From: Trachelipus rathkii
Lineage: Eukaryota > Arthropoda > Malacostraca > Isopoda > Trachelipodidae
Direction of reading: 5' to 3'
NCBI GenBank assembly: GCA_015478945.1
Contig: JABUQX010061821.1
Coordinates: 47,501 to 60,000, forward strand
Length of the DNA stretch: 12,500 nt
Shown here: in pieces, positions 1-8,165 of the stretch
Layout of the letters: each line of letters opens with the position of its first letter
How positions within the stretch are numbered: the stretch's first letter is position 1
Program-made: the position numbers and the translations under genes
The notes under the pieces: generated by a model
Told to the model about the DNA's origin: nothing
The model's input: only the letters and a program-made list of their open reading frames with translations
Database searches by the model: none

Positions 1-166
1 CTCTCTATATGGCAAGCTTCCCAATATACTTTTGCTTTGGTAATCACTTTAGGGTTAGGTATAAGGGCTACAAGTAGTTGGTTTTAACGTTTAGTTAAAA
101 TTGGTAGTATCGTTAATTCGCTATACTAGATCCAAGACTTCTTAATTAGGCCTCGCCTACTTTTGC

Positions 167-168
<2 letters not shown>
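1..168. other. AT-rich leader, no feature recognised
   Basis: No open frame, RNA gene or repeat is visible here. A short stretch around 50-60 resembles one and a half telomere units (TTAGGGTTAGG), but it is not repeated and I give it no meaning. Confidence 0.5.
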
Positions 169-245
<77 letters not shown>

Positions 246-489
246 TTATACACTACCATACAAATATATATACCATATTCCCCATAACAGCATTGGTTCA
301 ATCCCAGAGGCAGTTAATTTGCTACATTATATGTTCTCTTTATATCTTATATGGTGCTTCACATGTTATATATAGCCTATCTGGATCATTGATGCAGTAG
401 TTATAGGCTATAAACTCTATCAGTTATACTATGTAAACTTTTGGTTTTATGAGATGGTTTTATATGTATAGGTCTATTATATATATATA

Positions 490-534
<45 letters not shown>

Positions 535-536
535 TA

Positions 537-578
<42 letters not shown>

Positions 579-686
579 TTCTACTATCTCTCCTATCTAT
601 CTCTATATATATATCTTATATATGTGAGTCAACATCCCGAAGAGGCTAGATGTTGACTAAAACTATATACAGCTGATAATATTATG

Positions 687-744
<58 letters not shown>

Positions 745-757
745 ATCTATATATATA
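169..757. repeat. Cluster of (TA)n microsatellites
   Basis: Near-pure TA dinucleotide runs lie at about 169-241, 478-532 (one CC interruption), 541-576, 605-621 and 688-740, with a short run at 751-757. They are separated by AT-rich unique-looking sequence, the longest piece being 243-477. Open frames over the runs encode only Tyr-Ile dipeptides and are artefacts. The piece 243-477 has no coding signal. It contains GGTTCAATCCC at 295-305, which looks like a tRNA or SINE B box but has no convincing A box or fold. Tracts like this may be target sites or tails of the retroelements that dominate the window. Confidence 0.95.
627..658. repeat. Short perfect hairpin between TA tracts
   Basis: AGTCAACATC at 627-636 is exactly the reverse complement of GATGTTGACT at 649-658, giving a 10-bp stem with a 12-nt loop. 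It stands between two TA tracts. It could be a remnant of an inserted element or chance. Its function is unknown. Confidence 0.6.
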
Positions 758-859
758 CTGTATTATTATTATTTATTATTAATTAAAGTGATTGTCTAGC
801 AGCTTTTTGTGTTAATATAACTCTACGAATTATAGTTATTTAATAATGAACACTTATTT

Positions 860-1091
860 TTACATAAACGAAAATGAGTGTGTGTTCAATGTCAAAATTG
901 GTGATAATAACCAATGTTCTTACATATGAAGGGCATTTGATCATTTATTTACAGGACATTGTTATTAAATGTCATCAACAAAAACTGAAATTGTTTGAGG
1001 ACACAAGCGCTTTGGTGCATCAAACAACATTGATTCTATAATCAAATTTATTTGTAATAACTGTTTAGTTTGTTGTCAAGATCAAATATTT
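860..1091. repeat. Imperfect foldback sequence centred near 1011
   Basis: The sequence around the 8-bp palindrome AAGCGCTT (about 1008-1015) folds back on itself with mismatches. GTTTGAGG on the left pairs with the TCAAAC side on the right. Further out, ATTTGATC on the left has a counterpart in GATCAAATAT on the right. The pairing is gapped and weaker than in the larger palindrome at 1724-2235. The right arm runs directly into the first 197-bp tandem unit, so this foldback and the tandem array may belong to one element. The stretch 758-860 holds no gene. Confidence 0.5.
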
Positions 1092-1658
1092 GTTAACCAA
1101 AACATTTATTAGCAATCAAAGTGGGAATTTGGAATTTGGCAATTGCAACTGAATTTTGGTTAGATTTACTAAATAATTATTTTTAGTTACATAATGTATA
1201 GTTATAACTGCAAAAGTTTCGTTGGATTTACTAAATATTTATTTGTTTGTGCTAGAATTTGGTCACTAGGACAAAGGATTGTGATTCGGTTAACCAAAAC
1301 ATTTATTAGGAATCAAAGTGGGAATTTGGAATTTGGCAATTGCAACTGAATTTTGGTTAGATTTACTAAATAATTATTTTTAGTTACATAATGTATAGTT
1401 ATAACTGCAAAAGTTTCGTTGGATTTACTAAATATTTATTTGTTTGTGCTAGAATTTGGTCACTAGGACAAAGGATTGTGATTCGGTTAACCAAAACATT
1501 TATTAGGAATCTAAGTGGGAATATTGGTTACCTTAGCAACAAATATGGTTAGATTTACTAAATAATGTTTAGTTACAACAGCAATATTTTCGTTGGATTT
1601 ACTACATATTTATTTCCATTTGAGCTAGAATTTGGCTACTAGAACAAAAGATTTGTAA
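1092..1658. repeat. 197-bp tandem repeat, about 2.9 copies
   Basis: Each unit begins GTTAACCAAAACATTTATTA, at 1092, 1289 and 1486, a spacing of exactly 197 bp. Units 1 and 2 are almost identical; I see one clear difference (AGCAATC against AGGAATC). Unit 3 is diverged and shorter (about 172 bp), ending near 1658. Inside each unit a motif of the type GGATTTACTAAAT occurs twice, hinting at an older shorter repeat. No coding potential. The near identity of units 1 and 2 implies recent duplication or gene conversion, while unit 3 is older. Confidence 0.95.
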
Positions 1659-1723
1659 CTATAGCATTCTTATATTAGTTGCAACAAATATATTACTGTA
1701 CTCTACAGTAAACTTTGTTGATT

Positions 1724-2235
1724 TGATTTATTTATGATCATCATATTTTATTTATCCACTGTAAATATTTGGTCAAAGCGAAATACTGATTTAGTTAGGA
1801 AAATTAAACTCTGTAGGTATAATGGAGAATTCACTTGCCAAAAGTTAAATTAATAGGAAAAATTAACGGTACAAATAACTATAATCTGCTGAATCACCAA
1901 ATCTATTTTCCTTTATATTTACATTTTAAATAGTGATTAAATTTTTACAATTAATTTTATCACAAAGAAAATCTCAGATCAATCGATACTGAACACCTGA
2001 GCTTTTCTTTATAATAAAATTCTATATAAAAATGAGCTCTTCAGTAGGTTAATATCACAAAAAAAATGTGTTTCATATTAAAGTTATTTGTACCGTTAAC
2101 TATTCCGATTAAATTAAAAAGTTTTAGCCTGTGAATTTTCCATTAAACTTACAAATTGTAATTATCGTTAACTAATCAGTTTTCAAAACCAAATATTAAC
2201 AACTGATAAAGAAAATATGATCTTCATAAATAAAA
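1724..2235. repeat. Long imperfect palindrome (foldback or MITE-like)
   Basis: The left arm (about 1724-1977) and right arm (about 1997-2235) are imperfect reverse complements around a loop of about 19 nt. The best-conserved block is an 18-bp exact match, TTAACGGTACAAATAACT at 1863-1880, whose complement lies at 2082-2099. Near the loop AAAGAAAATCTCAG pairs with CTGAGCTTTTCTTT (13 of 14). Outer blocks such as TTTATTTATGATCATC and its counterpart at 2215-2235 also match. I estimate about 70-75 percent identity with gaps. The left arm adjoins the 197-bp tandem array. No protein is encoded. It resembles a degenerate foldback element or paired subterminal repeats of a larger transposon. Confidence 0.8.
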
Positions 2236-2548
2236 TACAATGCTTGTGCAATTTTTTATATTTTTTTTGTAAGGAATAATCGTAATTGAAATTACAGATT
2301 TTAAATTACTAATTATCACAATTAAGTAAATCAGAGTTAAGTTAATTTTACATTTACCTTTTCAGATATTTGAAATAAATTTTATGTAACAAAATATACA
2401 TTGCTTACAAATTATAATTAGAGCAAAGAAAGTACTTCAATGCTCAAGTGTTAACATAATTGGCAACAGAGGATGAAAAAAAAACAGGTGCAAATGATTT
2501 ATATAATAGAAACGAAAATAAAGACTACAGAACATTTTTTAACTGAAT
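2236..2548. other. AT-rich 3' flank of the transposase gene
   Basis: No gene or clear repeat is seen. It lies downstream of the 849-codon gene on the minus strand and may hold its 3' untranslated region. I found no canonical AATAAA on the minus strand just downstream of the stop codon, so the polyadenylation site is unplaced. Confidence 0.4.
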
Positions 2549-2638
2549 ATAATAATAATAATAATAATAATCATAATAATAATAATAATCATAAAGAATA
2601 ATAATCATAAAGAATAATAATAATCATAATAATAAAGT
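2549..2638. repeat. (AAT)n microsatellite with CAT interruptions
   Basis: AAT/ATA trinucleotide runs are interrupted by ATCATAAAG and ATCATAAT blocks that themselves repeat. The run ends six bases before the stop codon of the transposase gene on the opposite strand, so it probably lies in that gene's 3' untranslated region. Confidence 0.9.
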
Positions 2639-2643
2639 ATTTA

Positions 2644-5193
2644 TCATATATTAAAGATTCCACTTAAAAATTTTTTACCACCAATAAAATTCAACTTATA
2701 GGAGTTATAATCGACACACTCGGAAAGACATGATAGTGATAGACTTTTATTTTCGGGTTTCTCAATTTCATAAGCATGAAAATGAGTGTTAAATTCAAGC
2801 GTTCTGTATGGCTTACCACAAAATATTAAACGGGGAGGATCATAAACAAAAATGTAAATTATTTCAAAAAATATTGGCATATCATCTTTAAGTGCATTAA
2901 ACAAAAAATATTTTGATTTATAGGTACGGCCATTAAAAATAACACGACGATAAGCATTAAACCTTTCCCCATAAGTTGATAAACTTGCATTAAGACGTAC
3001 TATTTCAGGAAAATCCATTACATTTATTTTTTCTCCACAGACAAGAGTATCATCCAAACATCTGTTGGAAATTAAACGATAAGAAAATTTTAATTGATAT
3101 TTAGTAGCAATTGTTTTAAGTAGATTTCTTCTACACTGACTAGTATTACTAATTAATTTCAACTCTCTATGTTTCGCTTCAAATCTCATACACCATAAAT
3201 TAATAAGAGGACCATATTCACAAACCATCCGCGGATAGTGCACCATAAAATGATGTTTAGGCTTTAAATTAGAATCTGAAAATAAATTTAAATACATTTC
3301 ATGATGTTCTGAAATAAGAGTAGACAGTAAAACATGAATTCCCTTTTGAAGTGTGCTTGAAAATAAAATATCTAAAATTTGTCTAAGTATCAAATACAAT
3401 TGCCAATGTTTGTCACTGCATGGTATATAACTTCCTATAAGGTAAGGAAATATATTTACAAAGGAAATCATTTCCGATGCAGAAAAACCTAATGAATCTT
3501 TGACTAAATTTTCGTGTTTTATGCAAGGTACTGCAGCTTCATTTTCTCCGTAACTGTAAAAACGAATCCTATTATTTAAAGTTTCAAGTGAAAAAATATT
3601 TACATTTACATAAAAAAGTATGATTTTACTCAAATCAAAATTACAAACACCCTCAGTTATATCGTGCATTAAATCACCAATAACATTGTCCAATATATGA
3701 AAATTTGAAACTTTATTAAAAATGCATTCAGATCTTATACCAGTTTCTGAAGGCGTATTTAATAATACCTCTCTTTCATATTCATCTTTCCTCCTCAGTA
3801 ATAAAATGTCTTCCGTCATTTGTCTTTGCAAGATTTCCTTACTCGCTTTACAATGCCTACAGTAATAATTCGCATTAAAACTTTGAACAAACCCTCCAAT
3901 TGTATTCATAGCTAAATTATCACCAATAAGTGATATCAGTTGAAAATAAATTTTAAAGTTTCCATTACCGATTTTCACTTCAATACCTTCTGCTTGCAAA
4001 TAATTTAAATCTTTTATCATCTTGTTGAAAATAATTTCGTTATCAAACATTCGCATATCTGATGAATAAGATAACATTAATAAAAAAATATTTTCTAATC
4101 GCGATTGAAACTCTTTAGGAAAACATCGAACAGAAAAGTAAAATGCTCCTATTTTGTTCTTACCAGCATGTGAACCCAATGGATTGCCACATTCAAAATC
4201 ATCATAGTAAAGAAGGAGTGGAAAAATTCTTCTTCCTGGGTAATTTAATTTACTAGTGGCCATATTCCCATTACTAATATCATTTAAAAGTACAGACTCT
4301 GAACAAGAATCCATGTATTTACATGCAATATCATAAACGTTGTCCATCGAGAACAAACATTTTAAGGTATCGATAATAGGAATATAACAAATACGAATGG
4401 GAACTTTTTCTATGACTGTTTTAAGTTTATATTTCTTCAGTTTGGTTTTATATCCTATCGTTATAAGCTGAGGATCAACATACACCTCTTTTTTACGTAG
4501 ATACTTTAAAGTTAAAAATTCAGTACGAAATACTGAAAATGGATTTTGAACGCTATTAAAAACCTGTTCTAGAGCATGCGAGTCCATATCACGAAAAGTA
4601 GAAAGAATTTTGTGTTTAAGCAAGGGCAAGAATGATGAATTAAAAATTAAATTCTCAGCTTGGAATATTTCCTCTCTAATTTTCTTTCTTGATGCAAAAT
4701 CATTATGAAATTTTTGAGAGACAAATTGCAGAATTTCTTCCTCGAATTTACTTTGTAGGGCTGAAACATCATATTCTAAAAAAGAGACTTGACATTCGTC
4801 TTTCATTTCTAAAGGATGAGAAAATTTATCATTAGATAGATTAATATTTTGACGTATTAAAGTAGATTGAATAATGTTACTGGAAGCACCGCTTGAAGAC
4901 TCTAAAAGATTATCATTATTAGAACTAATAAAATCATTTTGTGAATTTTGTTTTGTTTTTTTGTAATTTTGATTAGAGTTTATAACTTTTAAATTGGAAA
5001 GATGTTTTTTCAAATGTCTTTTAAAGGGCCATTTTAAACAAAATTGCTTTTGGCAATTACCTTGCCCACATATAAATTTACTTTGAGAATACTGCTCTGG
5101 GTGAAAAACTTGCAAATGTAATATCAAACTAGAATCACTAGGTACTTTTCTCTTACAATAAAAGCAAACAAAACTAAATTTAGCAATTTCCAT
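2644..5193 (-). CDS. C2H2 zinc-finger DDE transposase-like protein, 849 aa
   Basis: Single uninterrupted exon, ATG at 5193, stop TGA at 2644 followed at once by TAA. Two C2H2 fingers open the protein: C10/C13/H26/H31 and C42/C47/H60/H64, likely for DNA binding. A low-complexity Ser/Asn/Lys linker follows (about 70-125). From about 230 onward the core carries motifs laid out as in CACTA/CMC-type DDE transposases: YYDDFECGNPLGSH (329-342), IGDNLAMN (423-430), a CRHC pair (C445, C448) and HDITEGV (510-516). D331 or D332, D425 and D511/E514 are candidate catalytic acids. Later blocks PKHHFMVHYP (645-654) and LWCMRFEAKH (666-675) are also strongly patterned. The family call rests on remembered motif resemblance, not a search. 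The start is supported by in-frame stops TAG (5199-5197) and TAA (5229-5227) just upstream. The 208-aa gene lies 33 bp upstream in the same frame. It may be an active transposase or a domesticated copy. Confidence 0.85.
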   Translation of the reverse strand: MEIAKFSFVCFYCKRKVPSDSSLILHLQVFHPEQYSQSKFICGQGNCQKQFCLKWPFKRHLKKHLSNLKVINSNQNYKKTKQNSQNDFISSNNDNLLESSSGASSNIIQSTLIRQNINLSNDKFSHPLEMKDECQVSFLEYDVSALQSKFEEEILQFVSQKFHNDFASRKKIREEIFQAENLIFNSSFLPLLKHKILSTFRDMDSHALEQVFNSVQNPFSVFRTEFLTLKYLRKKEVYVDPQLITIGYKTKLKKYKLKTVIEKVPIRICYIPIIDTLKCLFSMDNVYDIACKYMDSCSESVLLNDISNGNMATSKLNYPGRRIFPLLLYYDDFECGNPLGSHAGKNKIGAFYFSVRCFPKEFQSRLENIFLLMLSYSSDMRMFDNEIIFNKMIKDLNYLQAEGIEVKIGNGNFKIYFQLISLIGDNLAMNTIGGFVQSFNANYYCRHCKASKEILQRQMTEDILLLRRKDEYEREVLLNTPSETGIRSECIFNKVSNFHILDNVIGDLMHDITEGVCNFDLSKIILFYVNVNIFSLETLNNRIRFYSYGENEAAVPCIKHENLVKDSLGFSASEMISFVNIFPYLIGSYIPCSDKHWQLYLILRQILDILFSSTLQKGIHVLLSTLISEHHEMYLNLFSDSNLKPKHHFMVHYPRMVCEYGPLINLWCMRFEAKHRELKLISNTSQCRRNLLKTIATKYQLKFSYRLISNRCLDDTLVCGEKINVMDFPEIVRLNASLSTYGERFNAYRRVIFNGRTYKSKYFLFNALKDDMPIFFEIIYIFVYDPPRLIFCGKPYRTLEFNTHFHAYEIEKPENKSLSLSCLSECVDYNSYKLNFIGGKKFLSGIFNI

Positions 5194-5226
5194 TTTCTAA
5201 CTATAAATTTTAAGGTTATCAAAATT

Positions 5227-6807
5227 TTAATCCGAAATTTCGTCAGTATTATATGATGTTATATCTGAAATTAATTCGCACACATCAGAAACTGTCTTAT
5301 CCCACTCAGTTGTAATTTCAAAAAAGAACTTCTGTATAAATAACCAAACACTTTCAGATTCCATAGGGTATTGAAGGTGGAAAACATGAAAAGCTTTAAA
5401 GCAGTTTTCAATTGCATTTAAGGGTGAATCAAATCTGTATAGCACTTTATTCATAACCACGTAGTAATGCACTGCATTCAGAAGATCTTCTCCCTCAATA
5501 ATTACAAATGGCTGCATGTGTAATGACATCTCCCCAAGCTTTTCCTGTCTTCGAGAAATGATGTTAGGAATATCATCTGCAATCTGAAAAAGAAATGCAT
5601 TAATATTAGAATGGAATAAATCATAATACTAATATCCTCAGCATTCTGAAAAAGAAATGCATTATTAAAATGGAATAAATCATAAAATTAACATTTTAAC
5701 TTTTTAAGGGATATTGTGAGTAATAAAAGTAAAAAGGGAATATATTTTTAATTTAGTAAAAAGTATAATATAAAACTAAATAATAAAATTACCAGAGCAT
5801 GAATCATGAAAGCCTCTTGCATGTCACCTTTCGAAGGTTTCCAATTTGTATTCTTTTTGGATGGAAGTGCGACTTTTTTGGGTTTTAGCAGCAGGGGTAA
5901 TAAATACAGAAGAACAGCATCTTCTCCTATAAAGGGAAATTTTGAAAGAAAAAAATATAGCTGGATTTTACAAATTTGGTTTAAAAAACTTTGGCTATTT
6001 AAACAAAAATATCAATCCTCGAAATAACATAAGCAATAACACTGCCTAAATACGTACTGGAAAAATTACCATTACAATTATCAAATCCAACTTTATAACT
6101 ACATTAACTTCTTACAATTTCCCCTTTTTATATAAATAAATTTCTACTTTATTCAAAATATTCCTTTAACTTAAATGCCAGATATTATCAATTCATTATG
6201 TAAATATTAGCACGAGATGTCAGTCACGATTAAAGAAATCAAAACTGTTAAATCCCCATTTTATTATACGAGCCCAATTTCCACTATAATTTAAAAAAAT
6301 TGTTTGATAAAAGATTCCAACTACAACCTCATCTCTGAATAAAAAAAATGGGATGTCTATTCCTACTAAAAACCGAGTGCCACTGAAGGAGACTTACACC
6401 CATTCCTAAAATTATGCCACTAAAAACGACTTGAACCTTTTCTTATAACTTATATTTGAAATGAAAACATTTGCGTACATATATTTGATTTCATAGCTAT
6501 AAAATAAAAATAATGGTGGAGTGAAAAACCCATTCAAAAATACTATGATAAAATTATTTACACATGTAAATATGACCATTACTTCATACTTAATGATTAA
6601 TTACTAATTTGAAATACGTAATAACACATGCAGGCATTAATGATAATACAAATAAACAGAAAACTACTAACCTTTTGAACCTTCAGGGTGAATATTTTTC
6701 AAAAGGTTGATCCATGTTTTATGTTTGATTCTGTTCATCATTAAGTGTTTAATACTCTCTTTATTCAAATTCCATTTGAGATAAAATTTAGATGATGTTC
6801 CAAACAT
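5227..6807 (-). CDS. Three-exon gene for 208-aa transposon companion protein
   Basis: Assembled from three minus-strand exons. Exon 1 is 6807-6672, starting MFGTSSKFYLKW, with an in-frame TAG 24 nt before the ATG. Exon 2 is 5926-5793 (EDAVLLYLLPLLLKPKK...) and exon 3 is 5583-5227, ending ...NTDEISD and TAA. Intron 1 (6671-5927, 745 nt) is GT..AG with acceptor CCCTTTATAG; the split codon G|GA matches in phase. Intron 2 (5792-5584, 209 nt) is GT..AG in phase 0 with acceptor TTCTTTTTCAG. Coding length is 627 nt. Exon 3 holds a conserved-looking block from QPFVIIEG to YPMESESVWLFIQKFFFEI and TEWDK. I recall proteins of this type beside similar zinc-finger DDE proteins in animal genomes, so I infer a companion of the same element. 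I know of no assigned function. No signal peptide, membrane span or finger is evident. An apparent plus-strand frame at 5806-6027 is a shadow of exon 2. Confidence 0.75.
5584..5690 (-). repeat. Tandem duplication of an intron-2 splice acceptor
   Basis: Plus-strand CTGAAAAAGAAATGCATTA at 5584 recurs at 5646, an offset of 62 bp, with similarity continuing through TGGAATAAATCATAA. On the gene strand this duplicates the acceptor TTCTTTTTCAG and also the first bases of exon 3: ATTGCAGATGATATT in the used copy against AATGCTGAGGATATT in the distal copy. The offset is not a multiple of three, so use of the distal acceptor would shift the frame and soon reach a stop. Confidence 0.85.
5927..6671 (-). 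other. Intron 1 of the 208-aa gene
   Basis: Contains no further convincing exon or repeat. The bounds are set by the donor AAAAG|GTTAG at 6672/6671 and the acceptor CCCTTTATAG|GAGAAG at 5927/5926. The reading phase across it is consistent. Confidence 0.7.
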
Positions 6808-6828
6808 AGTTATAAAATCAATACTTAT

Positions 6829-6833
<5 letters not shown>

Positions 6834-6903
<70 letters not shown>

Positions 6904-6928
6904 ACTATATATATATATATATATATAT
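6834..6928. repeat. (TA)n microsatellite at the 3' end of LINE A
   Basis: TA runs with short interruptions (TACTC near 6871-6875 and ATAAC near 6901-6905). It separates the start of the 208-aa gene, 27 bp away, from the 3' end of LINE A. Any promoter or terminal inverted repeat of the transposon on this side is hidden or destroyed by it. Confidence 0.95.
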
Positions 6929-6949
6929 TGTGTGTAGTATTATTGTCAT

Positions 6950-6982
6950 CACCTTACCACCTACAGAGAATGAGGTAAGGTG
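6950..6982 (-). repeat. Hairpin near the 3' end of LINE A
   Basis: CACCTTACC at 6950-6958 is the exact complement of GGTAAGGTG at 6974-6982, a 9-bp stem with a 15-nt loop. It sits about 20 nt before the (TA)n tract at the LINE 3' end. Some LINE reverse transcriptases recognise a 3' stem-loop in their RNA, which is a possible role here but not shown. Confidence 0.6.
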
Positions 6983-7949
6983 CGTTGTGCATCGGAAAAG
7001 AAAAATAATATAGAAGAACATGACACAGTCGAAAAGAAAGCCCAGCCTTACCGCCCTCTCAATATCAATTAGCGGGAACCCGTCGCCGTCAGAAAATCCA
7101 CCCTAGAGCTTCATGGGACCGCGACGGATCCTCACTAATACTATGTAAATCGTCAGGTGCAGGGTTCATCCTTGACAGGTAGACTACAGCCACTTCCCTC
7201 TAACACTATATTCTACATTCCTATCAACCCACCATTCTCGCCTCTACAAACTCACATTTCTTTCCTCAGCACATTCCTTCACATCCATCCATTTTCTTTA
7301 GTTAGCCAGTCTGATTCCCAACTTTGCCTCTCTCGCCACTATCATCCATTAACAAACTGACTATCATCCATCTACTCCCACATGACAAAACCATCTATAA
7401 CATACTCATTGTTGCCCTTTTGCTTTCTTCACACCACATCTCTCCTCTAATACGTTCATTCCTCTTTATCAATTCTTTTCCACACCACAAGCCCTGGGTT
7501 GTCCATCTGAACACGATTGAACTTTGAATATATACCTCTTATTCCAGACCATGCTTACTACTATACATTAACACAGGTAACAACATATACCTCATGTAAG
7601 ACCCTGTGCCTCTGAACTCAGTCCTTCATCACAGTTAATTTACCATGCCTTCTACCATTCTGCTTTCACTACTACACTCTACATCATCCGTTCCTTTTTC
7701 ATCCCAACATATATCTAATGTTGCCAGCTCAGACACCTGCTCAGCTCACTCACCATCTAACTGCACAACTACCTGAGGACTATCCCCATCACTTTCCTAG
7801 CCATAACCTTGCTCTTATGTATTTAACAAACATTAACTTTTTACAAATCTCTCTCTACTATGCTCTTAAACTCTCTTAGATTCACCACACAAAACCGAAT
7901 GTCACATGTATAATGGGTGAAGGGCACCTCCACTCACCTACATTCTGCA

Positions 7950-8165
7950 TCATTCTGACACCATTTTATGACCCCCATACAATTTCTTTCTGCTTATCAT
8001 ACCACAAATTAAATAACCAGGAGACATAACACATCCCTGCCTCACTCCACTATTAATATTAAACCAATCTCCATTTTTGACACCATTTATTCTTACACTC
8101 GCTTCACTATCGTCATACATAATTCCATTCAGAAGCCTACCACTAACACCATATATTACTAACAC
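7950..8165 (-). pseudogene. Reverse transcriptase fragment of LINE A
   Basis: About 71 readable codons. YGVSGRLLNGI, then DSEASVRINGVKNGDWF, then SGVRQGCVMSP is the RT palm and fingers region of many animal LINEs; the RQGC.LSP-type block is nearly invariant. Just after MSP the expected WLFN..MD is degraded to GYLICGMIS. I could not read an intact (Y/F)ADD active-site box further along, so the enzyme is dead in this copy. The frame is broken on both sides. Confidence 0.9.

Noticed and set aside
48..60. TTAGGGTTAGG telomere-like motif
   Set aside because: Fewer than two units and no array, so chance is the simpler reading.
291..310. GGTTCAATCCC resembling a tRNA or SINE B box
   Set aside because: No A box at the right distance, no cloverleaf, and no repeat of the motif elsewhere in the window.
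163..649. Two plus-strand open frames rich in Tyr-Ile
   Set aside because: They are translations of (TA)n microsatellites and have no protein-like composition.
5806..6027. Plus-strand 73-codon open frame
   Set aside because: It is the antisense of exon 2 of the 208-aa gene, whose splice sites and phase are consistent.
7157..7527. Two plus-strand open frames over LINE A
   Set aside because: Antisense shadows of the decayed LINE 3' coding region. The minus strand carries the recognisable motifs.
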